A DNA stretch of 64,000 nt from Thauera sedimentorum (GCF_014489115.1 NZ_JACTAH010000001.1:868001-932000); one strand, 5' to 3'; positions 28,517 through 38,131 are shown, numbered from the stretch's first letter. Numbers and translations: made by a program. The notes: generated from the sequence alone by a model not told the origin.

Positions 28517-31279
28517 ATGATCTCTGCAAGAACAGGCGATACGCCCGCGGTCCACACCAAGACGGAAACTCCTGCTCACGCGGCAGCGGCGGAGAGCGTG
28601 CTGCGCGCCCAGGACGTGCTCCGGCACCTCGGCCTCGATACCTCCGAAGCCGCCCAGCGCCTGCAGCAGTACGGCTCCAACACCCTGCCGCCACCCGCGC
28701 GGCGCGGTCCGCTGCTGCGCTTCATGCTGCAGTTCCACAACGTGCTGATCTACGTGCTGCTTGCCGCCGGCGTGGTCACTGCGCTGCTCGGCCACCTGAT
28801 CGACAGCGGGGTGATCTTCGGCGTGGTGCTGATCAACGCGGTGATCGGCTTCATCCAGGAGGGCAAGGCCGAGCGCGCGCTGGACGCGATCCGCAACATG
28901 CTCTCGCTGCGCGCCCAGGTATTGCGCGACGGCCGGCGCCAGGAGATCGCCGCGGACGGACTGGTGCCGGGCGACATCGTCTTCCTGGCCTCGGGCGACA
29001 AGGTGCCGGCCGATCTGCGGCTGGTCGAGGTGCGCGGGCTGCGCGTGGAAGAGGCCGCACTCACCGGTGAATCGGTGGCGGTGGAGAAGGGCGTCGATCC
29101 GGTCGCCGCGAGCGCGGTACTCGGCGACCGGCGCTGCATGGCCTACTCGGGCACGCTGGTGGCCCACGGCCAGGGCGCGGGCGTGGTGGTGGCCACCGGT
29201 GCGCAGACCGAGATCGGCCGCATCAGTGCGATGCTCGGCGAGGTGGAGACGATCACCACCCCCTTGCTGCGCCAGATGGCGGCCTTCGGGCGGCTGCTCA
29301 CCTGGGTGATCCTGGCGGTCGCCGGCCTCACCTTCGCGTTCGGCACGCTGGTGCGCGGCTACACGGCGGGTGAAATGTTCCTTGCCGCGGTCGGCCTGGC
29401 AGTGGCGGTGATCCCCGAGGGGCTGCCGGCGATCATGACCATCACGCTGGCGATCGGCGTGCAGGGCATGGCGCGGCGCAACGCCATCATCCGCCGCCTG
29501 CCGGCCGTGGAGACGCTGGGTTCGGTCACGGTGATCTGCTCGGACAAGACCGGCACGCTCACCCGCAACGAGATGACCGCCCAGCGAGTCATCACCGCCG
29601 CCCATGTGTTCGAGGTGGATGGCGGCGGCTATGCGCCGCATGGCGGTTTTGCGATCGACGGCGGTGAGGTGGCGGTGGCGGCGCATCCGCTGCTGCTGGA
29701 AATCGCCCGCTGCGCGGTGTTGTGCAACGATGCCGCGCTCCACCGCGATGGCGATGACTGGCGGGTGGCCGGCGACCCCACCGAGGGCGCGCTGCTCACC
29801 CTGGCGCGCAAGGCCGGGCTGGAAGAAGGCTTCGAGCGCGAGGCGGCGCCGCGCACCGACGTGATTCCCTTCGAATCCGAGCATCGCTTCATGGCCACGC
29901 TCAATCACGACCACCACGGGCGCGGGCTGCTGTGCCTGAAGGGCGCCCCCGAGCGCGTGCTCGGCCTGTGCGCGACGCAGCGCGGCCCGCATGGCGATGA
30001 GCCGATCGACCACGCGCACTGGGATGCCGCCATGCATGCCGCCGCCCGCGACGGCATGCGCCTGCTGGCACTGGCGGTGCGCGAAGGCGAGGATGCGCTC
30101 GAGACGCTGACCTTTGCCGACGTGGAGCGCGGCGGCTTCACCCTGCTCGCGGTGCTGGGCCTGTCCGACCCGCCGCGCGAGGACGCCATCCGTGCGGTGG
30201 CGCGCTGCCGCAGCGCCGGCATCCAGGTGAAGATGATCACCGGCGACCATGCCGCCACGGCGCGCGCGATCGGCGAACGCCTGGGGCTGGCCGCCGAGGT
30301 CAACGCGATCAGTGGCGCGCAGATCGAGAGCATGAGCGACGAGGCCTTGCAGCGCATCGTCGCGGACACCGAGATCTTTGCCCGCGCCAGCCCCGAGCAC
30401 AAGTTGCGCCTGGTGCGCGCGCTGCAGGCACGTGGCGAGGTGGTGGCGATGACCGGCGACGGGGTGAACGACGCCCCCGCGCTCAAGCGCGCCGACGTCG
30501 GGGTGGCGATGGGGCGCAACGGCACCGAGGCCGCCAAGGAGGCCGCCGAGATGGTGCTGGCCGACGACAACTTCGCCTCGGTGGCCGCCGCGGTCGAAGA
30601 AGGCCGTACGGTTTACGACAACCTGCGCAAGGCCATCGCCTTCATCCTGCCGACCAACGTCGGCCAGGGCGGCATCCTGCTCGCCGCGGTGGTGCTGGGC
30701 ATGACGCTGCCGATGACGCCGGCGCAGATCCTGTGGGTGAACATGGTCACCGCGGTGACCCTGGCGCTCGCGCTGGCCTTCGAGGCCCCGGAGCGCGACA
30801 TCATGGCGCGTCCGCCGCGCGACCCCGCCGAGCCGCTGCTGACCCGCTTCCTGGTCTGGCGCGTGCTTTTCGTCGGCCTGCTGCTGGTGGGTGGCGGGCT
30901 GGGGATGTTCGTCTGGGAGATCGGGCAGGGCGCCAGCGTGGAGTTCGCCCGCACCGCCGCGGTTAACGCGCTGATGATCGGCGAGGCCTTCTACCTTTTC
31001 AACGTGCGCAGCTTCACCGGCTCGGTGCTCAACCGTGGCGGCTTCCTCGGCAACCGCTACGTGCTGATCGCCATCGGCCTGATGCTCGCCTGCCAGGCGG
31101 CCTTCACCTACCTGCCGGCCATGCAGGCGCTGTTCGGCACCGCGGGGCTGGATGTTGCTGCCTGGACGCGTATCCTAGGCTTCGGCGTGCTGACGCTCCT
31201 GCTCGTGGAAGCCGAGAAGGCGCTGATCAAGAACCTGAACCACGGCCGCAAGGCCGGCAACACAAGAACGACACAATGA
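28517..31279 (+). CDS. P-type cation-transporting ATPase (PacL/P2-like)
   Basis: A 920-residue ion pump. Domains in order: N-terminal cation-ATPase domain (about 25-95), actuator domain with LTGES (about residue 183), membrane helix 4 with IPEGLP (about 298), phosphorylation site DKTGTLT (about 344), nucleotide-binding domain with KGAP (about 475), hinge TGDGVNDAPALKRADVGVAMG (split, about 645) and six C-terminal helices. The helix 4 PEGLP keeps the acidic ligand seen in calcium pumps, but helix 5 reads TNVGQ instead of SNVGE and helix 6 reads NMVTAV where calcium pumps have N..TDG. The ion is therefore uncertain. An internal GTG at 28550 is an alternative start. The stop overlaps pepN by ATGA. 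Confidence 0.93.
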   Translation: MISARTGDTPAVHTKTETPAHAAAAESVLRAQDVLRHLGLDTSEAAQRLQQYGSNTLPPPARRGPLLRFMLQFHNVLIYVLLAAGVVTALLGHLIDSGVIFGVVLINAVIGFIQEGKAERALDAIRNMLSLRAQVLRDGRRQEIAADGLVPGDIVFLASGDKVPADLRLVEVRGLRVEEAALTGESVAVEKGVDPVAASAVLGDRRCMAYSGTLVAHGQGAGVVVATGAQTEIGRISAMLGEVETITTPLLRQMAAFGRLLTWVILAVAGLTFAFGTLVRGYTAGEMFLAAVGLAVAVIPEGLPAIMTITLAIGVQGMARRNAIIRRLPAVETLGSVTVICSDKTGTLTRNEMTAQRVITAAHVFEVDGGGYAPHGGFAIDGGEVAVAAHPLLLEIARCAVLCNDAALHRDGDDWRVAGDPTEGALLTLARKAGLEEGFEREAAPRTDVIPFESEHRFMATLNHDHHGRGLLCLKGAPERVLGLCATQRGPHGDEPIDHAHWDAAMHAAARDGMRLLALAVREGEDALETLTFADVERGGFTLLAVLGLSDPPREDAIRAVARCRSAGIQVKMITGDHAATARAIGERLGLAAEVNAISGAQIESMSDEALQRIVADTEIFARASPEHKLRLVRALQARGEVVAMTGDGVNDAPALKRADVGVAMGRNGTEAAKEAAEMVLADDNFASVAAAVEEGRTVYDNLRKAIAFILPTNVGQGGILLAAVVLGMTLPMTPAQILWVNMVTAVTLALALAFEAPERDIMARPPRDPAEPLLTRFLVWRVLFVGLLLVGGGLGMFVWEIGQGASVEFARTAAVNALMIGEAFYLFNVRSFTGSVLNRGGFLGNRYVLIAIGLMLACQAAFTYLPAMQALFGTAGLDVAAWTRILGFGVLTLLLVEAEKALIKNLNHGRKAGNTRTTQ

Positions 31280-33966
31280 GAACCGAACAAGCCCCCATCA
31301 TCCACCGCAGCGACTATGCCCCGCTGGCGTGGACCGTCACCCGGGTCGACCTGCACTTCGCGCTCGACCCGCAAGCCACCGTGGTCACCAGCCGGCTCGC
31401 GTGCCGGCGCAACCCGGAAGCGGCCGCCGGCCCCATCCTGCTCGACGGCGAGGAACTGGAGACCCTGTCGCTCACCGTCAATGGCCTGGACCCGGCCGCC
31501 GGCACGGTGCGCCGCGGCGAGACCCGCATCGAGATCGACGTCGAGGGCGACGAGGCCGAGCTGGAGATCGTCACCCGCATCAACCCGCAGGCCAACACCG
31601 CGCTCTCCGGCCTGTACCGCTCGCGCGGCGGCTACTTCACCCAGTGCGAGGCCGAAGGCTTCCGCCGCATCACCTGGTACCCGGACCGCCCGGACGTGAT
31701 GGCGCGCTTCACCGTCACCGTGGAAGGTGACAAGGCGACCTGCCCGGTGCTGCTCTCCAACGGCAACCTGGTGGAGGAGGGCGAACTGCCCGACGGTCGC
31801 CACTACGCGCGCTGGGAAGACCCCTTCCTCAAGCCCTGCTACCTGTTCGCCCTGGTCGCTGCCGACCTGGTGGTGCTGGAGCGCCGCGAGCTCACCGCCT
31901 CGGGCCGCGAGGTGCTGCTGCAGTTGTGGGTGGAGAAAGGCAACCTCGACCGTACCGAGCACGCCATGGAGTCGCTGGTGCACTCGATGCGCTGGGACGA
32001 GGACAGCTTCGGCCTGGAGCTCGATCTCGACCGCTTCATGATCGTCGCGGTGAGCGACTTCAACATGGGGGCGATGGAGAACAAGGGCCTCAACATCTTC
32101 AACGCCAAGTACGTGCTGGCCAAGCCCGACACCGCCACCGACACCGACTACGAGCATATCGAGAGCGTGGTGGCCCACGAGTATTTCCACAACTGGACCG
32201 GCAACCGCGTGACCTGCCGCGACTGGTTCCAGCTCACCCTCAAGGAAGGCCTCACGGTGTTCCGCGACCAGCAGTTCTCCGCCGACATGCTGGCGAACGC
32301 TGCGGGCGCGGAAGGCGCGGATTCCGCCCGCGCGGTCAAGCGCATCGACGATGTGCGCGTGCTGCGTGCTGCGCAGTTTTCCGAGGACGCCGGGCCGATG
32401 GCGCACCCGATCCGCCCGGAGAGCTACCAGGAGATCAACAACTTCTACACCGCCACGGTGTACGAGAAGGGCGCCGAGGTCATCCGCATGCTGCACACCC
32501 TGCTGGGACCGGAGGGTTTTCGCAACGGCATGGACCTCTACTTCAGCTACCACGACGGCCAGGCCGTCACCTGCGACGACTTCGTCGAGGCCTTGTCCGA
32601 AGCCAACGGCGTGGACCTCGACCAGTTCATGCGCTGGTACAGCCAGGCCGGTACGCCGCGGGTGCGCGCCACGGGCGATTGGAACGCCGCCGACGGCAGC
32701 TACACCCTGACGCTCGCCCAGCACACCCCGCCCACGCCGGGGCAGGCCGACAAGCTGCCGCTGGTGATTCCGGTGGCGGTCGGCCTGATCGGTGCGGACG
32801 GTACCGACCTGCCGCTGCAGCTGGACGGCGAGCAGCATGGCGGCGCCACCACCCGCGTGCTGCAGCTCACCGAGGCCACCCAGCAGTGGCGCTTCACCGG
32901 TCTCGCGGCCGAGCCGGTACCCTCGCTGCTGCGCGGCTTCTCCGCGCCAGTGATCCTCGAACTGGACGAGGACGATGCGCGCCTGGCCTTCCGCATGGCC
33001 CACGACAGCGATGCCTGCAACCGCTGGGATGCCGCCCAGCGTTACGCCGAGCGCGTGCTGCTGGCGCTGGCCGCCGATGCCGCGGCGGGCCGTGCGCTGA
33101 ACGTGCCCGCGCCCTTCGTCGAGGCCTTCGCCCGGCTGCTGAGTGACGAGCGGCTCGACCCGGCCTTCCGTGCGCAAGCGCTGACCTTGCCGAGCGAAGC
33201 CTATCTGCTGGAGCGCATGGAACCGGCCGATCCGGCGGCCTTGCGCGCGGCGCAGATCCACCTCACCGCAGCGCTCGGCAAGGTGCTGTCGGACGACTGG
33301 CAGAGTCTGGCCGAGGCGCTCGCGGTGCCCGGCGAGTACCGCTATCACCCGGCCGATGCCGGCCGGCGCGCGCTGGTGAACCTCGCGCTGCGCTACCTGG
33401 CGGCCGGGCAGGTGGAAGAGGGTGTGGCGCTGGCGGTGCGGCGCAGCGAATCGGCCACCAACATGACCGACCGTTTCGGCGCGCTGGCCGCCCTGGTGCA
33501 CGGCGCGGTGCCCGCGGCACAGGCGGCGCTGGGCGCCTTCTATCGCCGCTATCGCGAGGACGCGCTGGTGCTGGACAAGTGGTTCGCGCTGCAGGCCGGT
33601 GCCTGGCGGCGCGACCCGGCGGCCGCGCCGGTGCTTGGCCGGGTGCGCGAGCTGATGGCCGATCCGGCCTTCAGCCTGTCCAATCCCAACAAGGTCTATG
33701 CCCTGCTGGGCGGCTTCTTCCGCGCCAATCCGGGTGAGTTCCACGCCGTGGACGGCAGCGGCTACGCCTTCTGGGCGGAGCAGGTGATTGCGCTCGATGC
33801 CGCCAACCCGCAGGTCGCCTCGCGCATGGCGCGCGCGCTGGAGAACTGGCGGCGCTTCACGCCTGCCCTGCAGGCCTTGATCCGTCCGCAGCTCGAGCGG
33901 GTGCGCGATGCGGACGGGCTGTCGCCGGATGTGGGCGAAATCGTCGGCAAGGCGCTCGCCGACTGA
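31276..33966 (+). CDS. pepN: Aminopeptidase N (M1 family)
   Basis: An 896-residue zinc metallopeptidase that trims N-terminal residues from peptides. The exopeptidase motif is GAMEN in FNMGAMENKGLNIFN (about residue 262-276), and the zinc site is HEYFHNWTGNR (about 298-308) with the second glutamate 19 residues on, in LKEGLTVFRDQQFS. The C-terminal about 300 residues are the helical bowl domain of the E. coli-type enzyme. Length is close to the 870 residues of E. coli PepN. The ATG lies inside the stop of the P-type ATPase gene. A GC-rich hairpin follows 14 bases after the stop. Confidence 0.97.
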   Translation: MRTEQAPIIHRSDYAPLAWTVTRVDLHFALDPQATVVTSRLACRRNPEAAAGPILLDGEELETLSLTVNGLDPAAGTVRRGETRIEIDVEGDEAELEIVTRINPQANTALSGLYRSRGGYFTQCEAEGFRRITWYPDRPDVMARFTVTVEGDKATCPVLLSNGNLVEEGELPDGRHYARWEDPFLKPCYLFALVAADLVVLERRELTASGREVLLQLWVEKGNLDRTEHAMESLVHSMRWDEDSFGLELDLDRFMIVAVSDFNMGAMENKGLNIFNAKYVLAKPDTATDTDYEHIESVVAHEYFHNWTGNRVTCRDWFQLTLKEGLTVFRDQQFSADMLANAAGAEGADSARAVKRIDDVRVLRAAQFSEDAGPMAHPIRPESYQEINNFYTATVYEKGAEVIRMLHTLLGPEGFRNGMDLYFSYHDGQAVTCDDFVEALSEANGVDLDQFMRWYSQAGTPRVRATGDWNAADGSYTLTLAQHTPPTPGQADKLPLVIPVAVGLIGADGTDLPLQLDGEQHGGATTRVLQLTEATQQWRFTGLAAEPVPSLLRGFSAPVILELDEDDARLAFRMAHDSDACNRWDAAQRYAERVLLALAADAAAGRALNVPAPFVEAFARLLSDERLDPAFRAQALTLPSEAYLLERMEPADPAALRAAQIHLTAALGKVLSDDWQSLAEALAVPGEYRYHPADAGRRALVNLALRYLAAGQVEEGVALAVRRSESATNMTDRFGALAALVHGAVPAAQAALGAFYRRYREDALVLDKWFALQAGAWRRDPAAAPVLGRVRELMADPAFSLSNPNKVYALLGGFFRANPGEFHAVDGSGYAFWAEQVIALDAANPQVASRMARALENWRRFTPALQALIRPQLERVRDADGLSPDVGEIVGKALAD

Positions 33967-33979
33967 GCGCGCGCACCAA

Positions 33980-34007
33980 GCCCCCGCGGGCGCGTGCCCG
34001 CGGGGGC
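33980..34007. terminator. Hairpin terminator between pepN and the Yip1 gene
   Basis: Perfect 12-base arms GCCCCCGCGGGC/GCCCGCGGGGGC around a 4-base loop lie between two convergent genes. There is no long T-run, but the stem is very stable. Confidence 0.65.
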
Positions 34008-34038
34008 GTTGATCCTGCGACAGCCGGTGCGCCGAACC

Positions 34039-34635
34039 TCAGCGCAGGCCGATCACCATGCTGAGCGCGAGCACCAGCACCACCATCAGGGCGGCCCAGG
34101 CGATGATGCCGGCGCCGAGCACGAAGCTGCCCATCAGGCGTGACTTGTTCTCGTCCTCGATGTCGAACAGCGGCTTCACGCCGTGGTAGATCAGCGCGGC
34201 CGAGGCCACCCAGGCCGCCGCCACGACGATGCCAACGACCCAGCTGGAGGGGATGAACAGCGCCAGCGCCGATAGCCACAGCGGCGTCGGTGCGACCGCT
34301 GCGAGCATGAAGGCGTCGTGGTAGTCGGGCTTCACGTTCACCACGTCGCCCATCTGCTGGATGATGGACGCCATCAGCGGCACCATGGCCAGCTGGGCCA
34401 GGTAGAAGGCCACCACGACCGCCAGAGCTTCCATCGGCGTGATCTGCGGCACCAGGGCCGGGAAGATCGCCCCGGGCGTCACCGCGACCGCATAGATGAA
34501 CATGGCCGGCGGGATCAGCGACATCGGCATCACGTATTGCAGGAACATCTTCTGCACCGACGGATGGATACGGATCAGCTCCGGCCAGCCTTCGGTGTAG
34601 GAGACCATCATCTTGGGAAGATCCTGGAGGGTCAT
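34039..34635 (-). CDS. Yip1-family inner-membrane protein
   Basis: A 198-residue protein with five predicted membrane helices from about residue 35 on. The N-terminal part (LPKMMVSYTEGWPELIRIHPS) is cytoplasmic. The distribution of helices and the VNVKPDYHDAFMLAAVAPTPLWLS segment (about 99-120) match the bacterial Yip1/YIPF-like family. Its role in bacteria is unknown. AGGAGG precedes the start. It is divergent from the SSS symporter, and the 246 bases between contain a long-range inverted repeat. Confidence 0.8.
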   Translation of the reverse strand: MTLQDLPKMMVSYTEGWPELIRIHPSVQKMFLQYVMPMSLIPPAMFIYAVAVTPGAIFPALVPQITPMEALAVVVAFYLAQLAMVPLMASIIQQMGDVVNVKPDYHDAFMLAAVAPTPLWLSALALFIPSSWVVGIVVAAAWVASAALIYHGVKPLFDIEDENKSRLMGSFVLGAGIIAWAALMVVLVLALSMVIGLR

Positions 34636-34677
34636 GGCGTACCTCCTCTGCGGTTCTCTTTGCGTGGGAAAAAGAGC

Positions 34678-34756
34678 GTGCCGGACGCCGCCTGGACCCG
34701 AACCACCGCAGCCCGCCGTGGGGCGATGATCCGTCGAGAGTCAGGACGTCCGGCAC
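34678..34756. repeat. Long-range inverted repeat in a divergent promoter region
   Basis: Perfect 10-base arms GTGCCGGACG (34678-34687) and CGTCCGGCAC (34747-34756) are 59 bases apart, between the Yip1 gene and the symporter gene. They could pair in a transcript or form two half-sites for a regulator. Confidence 0.45.
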
Positions 34757-34881
34757 TCGGTTGACCGGTCCGCACGTGAAAGGTGCCCGGCGCGCGGGTT
34801 GACCCCCGCGGGCGATTCATGGTCTGGTAAAAAAACGTCATCAAGCGAGGCGGTCCGCGTGGCGGGCTGCGAACCGGACCC

Positions 34882-36429
34882 ATGGCAGAACTGCACGCGC
34901 TTGACTACGCCGTCCTGGCCGCCTATTTCCTCGTCGTCGTTGCGCTGTGCGCCCGCGTCACGCGGCGCAGCCCCGACAGCGACGAGCTCTTCCTCGCCGG
35001 GCGCAGCCTGGGTGTCGGCGTGGTCGGCATGTCGCTGTTCGCCTCCAACATCTCCTCGACCACGCTGATCGGCCTGCCCGGCGCCGCCTGGGCCTCGGGC
35101 ATCGCGGTGGCCAACTACGAATGGATGGCCGCGCTGGTGCTGGTGTTCACCGCGATTTTCATCGCCCCGGTGCTGGTCGGCCGGCGCCTGTCCACCATCC
35201 CCGAACTGCTCGAGCGCCGCTTCGACGCGCGCCTGCGCAAGTACCTGTCGGCGGTCACCGTGTTCCTCGCACTGGTGCTGGATACCGCCGGCAGCCTGTA
35301 CGCCGGCTCGGTGGTGCTGATGCTGTTCTTCCCGCAACTCGGCCTGCACCTCACGGTGGCGCTGATCGCCGCTTTCGCTGGGCTGTATACCGCGGCCGGC
35401 GGGCTGCGCGCGGTGGCCTACACCGACGTGCTGCAGGGCATCGTGCTGCTGAGCGGTTCGGTATTGATGTTCGTGCTGGTGTTCGGCGAGTTCGACTACT
35501 CGTGGGCGGCGGTGCGCGAGGCGCTCGGCCCCGACCGCCTGTCGCTGCTGCGCCCGCTGGACGACCCGGACCTGCCCTGGCTCGGCACGCTGGTCGGCCT
35601 GCCCATCCTCGGCTTCTACTACTGGACGATGAACCAGTACGTCAGCCAGCGCCTGCTCGGTGCGCGCGACGTGCAGACCGCCGGCTACGGCGCCTTGCTC
35701 GCCGCCGGGTTGAAGCTGCTGCCGCTGTTCCTGATGGTGCTGCCCGGGGCGATGGCCTTTGCGCTGTTCTCCGACCTGGAGCGTGCCGACGCGGTCTATC
35801 CGCGGCTGATCGCCGAGTTCGCCCCGGTGGGCGTGGCCGGCCTGATCCTGGCCGGTTTGCTGGCGGCGATCATGTCCAGCGTGGATTCGGCGCTCAACTC
35901 CTCGGCCACCCTGATCACCCTGGATTTCGTCCAGCCGCGCCGCCCGCGCATGAGCACCGAAGCGATGGCCCGCCTGGGTCGCGTGCTGGTGCTGGTCATG
36001 GTGGTGCTGGCCGCGCTGTGGGCGCCGGCCATCGACCGCTTCCCCGGCCTGTTCGCCTACCTGCAGCAGACCTTCGCCTATGTCACGCCGCCGCTGGTCG
36101 CGGTCTTCCTGCTCGGCTTCTTCGGGCGTTGGCTGGGCGCGCGGGCGGCGCTGCGCGCACTGGCGAGCGGCCATGCGCTGAGCGCGGCCTGGTTCGTCGC
36201 CACCCAGCTGGGTTGGGTCACGCTGCATTTCACCCTGGTGGCCGGCGTGCTGCTGGCCTTCACCGTGCTGGTCGCGCTGTTCTGGCAGAAGCTCGACGGG
36301 CAGCCGCCGCGGGCGGAACAGCTCGACGCGGTCGACCGCCGTGCCGTGCCGCGGCCTTCGTCCGCCCTGCGCGCACTCGCCGCCGCGCTGGCAGTGGCAA
36401 GCTTGGTGCTCGTGTACTTGTTCCGCTAG
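34882..36429 (+). CDS. Sodium:solute symporter (SSS/SGLT family)
   Basis: A 515-residue transporter with about 13-14 membrane helices. Family features: FLAGRSLGVGVVGMSLFASNISSTTLIG (split, about residues 32-59), the YTAAGGLRAVAYTDVLQG segment (about 170-187) that matches the SSS signature, and AAIMSSVDSALNSSATL (about 328-344) with the sodium-coordinating serines. The closest general type is the SGLT-like group for sugars or related solutes, but the substrate cannot be read from the sequence. It is a single gene with no catabolic neighbours. A degenerate REP arm lies just beyond the stop. Confidence 0.9.
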   Translation: MAELHALDYAVLAAYFLVVVALCARVTRRSPDSDELFLAGRSLGVGVVGMSLFASNISSTTLIGLPGAAWASGIAVANYEWMAALVLVFTAIFIAPVLVGRRLSTIPELLERRFDARLRKYLSAVTVFLALVLDTAGSLYAGSVVLMLFFPQLGLHLTVALIAAFAGLYTAAGGLRAVAYTDVLQGIVLLSGSVLMFVLVFGEFDYSWAAVREALGPDRLSLLRPLDDPDLPWLGTLVGLPILGFYYWTMNQYVSQRLLGARDVQTAGYGALLAAGLKLLPLFLMVLPGAMAFALFSDLERADAVYPRLIAEFAPVGVAGLILAGLLAAIMSSVDSALNSSATLITLDFVQPRRPRMSTEAMARLGRVLVLVMVVLAALWAPAIDRFPGLFAYLQQTFAYVTPPLVAVFLLGFFGRWLGARAALRALASGHALSAAWFVATQLGWVTLHFTLVAGVLLAFTVLVALFWQKLDGQPPRAEQLDAVDRRAVPRPSSALRALAAALAVASLVLVYLFR

Positions 36430-36448
36430 CGCGTTGCAGTGCGATGGC

Positions 36449-36521
36449 GTGTGAGCGCGGCCTGGCTGCGACTGCGGTGCTGCTTCGTCATCCGCGGTAT
36501 CGCGGCCAAGGCCGCTCCTAC
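36449..36521. repeat. REPIN-like element, one intact arm
   Basis: The right arm at 36499-36521 is perfect (ATCGCGGCCAAGGCCGCTCC plus TAC). The expected left arm at about 36449-36471 survives only as a degenerate GAGCGCGGCCTGGCTGCGAC. It lies between the convergent symporter and LysR genes. Confidence 0.65.
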
Positions 36522-36545
36522 CCATGCGCCTGAGGCGCTTGCCTC

Positions 36546-37451
36546 TTACTGGCCGGCTTCCCAGTAGGGTCGCGCTCCGATGCGCTCGGCCAGGTAATCG
36601 ACCAGCACGCGCACCCGGTGCGGCACGTAGCGGCTCCCCGGCAGTACCGCGTGGATGCCCAGTTCCGGCGTGGGGTAGGCGGTGAGGATCTCACGCACCA
36701 GGCCGGCACGGATGGCCGGGCCGGCGATGAAGGTAGGCTGGCAGGAGATGCCCAGGCCGCGGATCGTCGCGTCCAGGATCGCGTCGCCGTTGTTGGCGCG
36801 CAGCCGTCCGCGCACCGGCACCTGCTGACGCTTGCCGTCGATCAGGAAGTTCCAGCCGGCCTGCTGGGAGGGGATGTAGACCAGGCATTGATGGCCGGCG
36901 AGTTCGGTAGGGTGCCCGGGTTCGCCATGGCGGGCGAGGTAGTCGGGCGAGGCCAGCACGGTCAGGCGGCTGCTGCCGATGCGGCGCGCCACGTCCAGCG
37001 GGTCGAGGTGGGCCGCGATGCGGACGGCGAGGTCGAAGCCTTCCTCGATCAGCTTCACCCGCCGGTCGGTGAAATCCAGCTCCACGTTGACCTCCGGCCA
37101 GGCCACGGTGAAGTCGGCGATCAGCGGGGCAAGATGGCGCAGGCCGAAGCTCAGCGGCACGCTCACCCGCAGGGGGCCGCGCGGCGCCTGGTGCTCCTCT
37201 TCGACCACGCTGTCGGCGGCTTCCACCAGATTGAGGATCTCGCGGCATTTCTCCAGATAGGCGGCGCCAGCGGCGGTGAGTGCCTGGCTGCGGGTGCTGC
37301 GCGCGATCAGCTTGCTGCCCAGGCGGGCCTCCAGCGCCGCGATCTGGCGGGTGACCACCGAGCGGGCCACGCCCATCTGCCGCGCCACCTCGGAAAAACT
37401 GCCGAGCTCGGCCACGCGCACGAAGGTGCTCATGCTGTCGAGGCGGTCCAT
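36546..37451 (-). CDS. LysR-family transcriptional regulator (CrgA-like) next to cytochrome b561/YceI genes
   Basis: A 301-residue LysR protein. The helix-turn-helix lies in residues about 5-60 (MSTFVRVAELGSFSEVARQM and ARSVVTRQIAALEARLGSKLI). The effector domain ends with HAVLPGSRYVPHRVRVLVDYL. The frame is open upstream to 37622, but the ATG at 37451 gives the standard start. An inverted repeat GTTGC/GCAAC lies one base upstream of the ATG and is a good candidate for autoregulation. The gene is divergent from the cytochrome b561-YceI-YceI cluster, its probable target. Confidence 0.9.
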   Translation of the reverse strand: MDRLDSMSTFVRVAELGSFSEVARQMGVARSVVTRQIAALEARLGSKLIARSTRSQALTAAGAAYLEKCREILNLVEAADSVVEEEHQAPRGPLRVSVPLSFGLRHLAPLIADFTVAWPEVNVELDFTDRRVKLIEEGFDLAVRIAAHLDPLDVARRIGSSRLTVLASPDYLARHGEPGHPTELAGHQCLVYIPSQQAGWNFLIDGKRQQVPVRGRLRANNGDAILDATIRGLGISCQPTFIAGPAIRAGLVREILTAYPTPELGIHAVLPGSRYVPHRVRVLVDYLAERIGARPYWEAGQ

Positions 37452-37452
37452 T

Positions 37453-37469
37453 GTTGCTCCATTTGCAAC
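37453..37469. promoter_or_regulatory. Candidate LysR-type operator
   Basis: A perfect GTTGC-N7-GCAAC palindrome, which fits the T-N11-A rule of LysR boxes, lies directly upstream of the LysR start codon and about 95 bases before the cytochrome b561 gene. Confidence 0.45.
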
Positions 37470-37564
37470 GGTAATTTGCGCATTGTCGTCTATTTCATCG
37501 TCTGCCGCCCGACTACAGTAGACCTGTGAGCGGCAAGTGACCCAGCCGCCGGACGAGGACCCTA

Positions 37565-38131
37565 ATGCCCGACACCCGCTACACCACCACCGCGATGACC
37601 CTGCACTGGCTGATGGCCGCACTGCTCATCGGCCTGTTCGGCTTCGGCCTGTACATGGTCGAGCTGCCCCTGTCGCCGCGCAAGCTGCAGCTCTATTCCT
37701 GGCACAAGTGGGCCGGCGTGACCGCCTTCGCGCTGGTGCTCGCCCGCCTGGCATGGCGCCTGACGCATCGTCCGCCGCCCCTGCCGGCGACGATGACAGG
37801 CCTGGAGCGGCTGGCCGCCGAGGCCGCGCACTGGGGGCTCTACCTGCTGATGATCGCCGTGCCGCTGTCCGGCTGGCTGATGAGTTCGGCCAAGGGCTTC
37901 CAGACCGTGCTCTTCGGCGTGCTGCCGATTCCCGACCTGCTGGACAAGGACAAGGCCTTGGGCGACCTGCTGCTGAGCGTTCATGTGACGCTGAATTACA
38001 CGTTGGCGGCGGTGGTCGTCGGCCATATCGCCGCCGCACTGAAGCACCGCCTGATCGACCGCGACGAGGTGCTCGCCCGCATGCTGCCGGCCGGAGCCGG
38101 CAGGAACCGAACCATGGAGGAATCCCGATGA
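37565..38131 (+). CDS. Cytochrome b561-family membrane protein
   Basis: A 188-residue protein with four membrane helices of the CybB type. Haem-ligand histidines are visible at ALHWLMAALL (about residue 16-17), SWHKWAGV (about 49) and at the C-terminal VHVTLNY/VVGHIAAALKHRLIDRD (about 140-160). Such proteins carry electrons between quinol and a periplasmic partner; some act as superoxide:quinone oxidoreductases. GAGGA precedes the ATG. The stop overlaps the first YceI gene by ATGA. The cytochrome b561-YceI pairing is widely conserved and suggests a shared role with isoprenoid quinones. Confidence 0.92.
   Translation: MPDTRYTTTAMTLHWLMAALLIGLFGFGLYMVELPLSPRKLQLYSWHKWAGVTAFALVLARLAWRLTHRPPPLPATMTGLERLAAEAAHWGLYLLMIAVPLSGWLMSSAKGFQTVLFGVLPIPDLLDKDKALGDLLLSVHVTLNYTLAAVVVGHIAAALKHRLIDRDEVLARMLPAGAGRNRTMEESR

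Noticed and set aside
31108..33744. An 878-codon open frame on the minus strand
   Set aside because: It is the antisense of pepN and part of the ATPase gene; the encoded sequence is low-complexity His/Arg/Gly-rich, as expected for a shadow frame.
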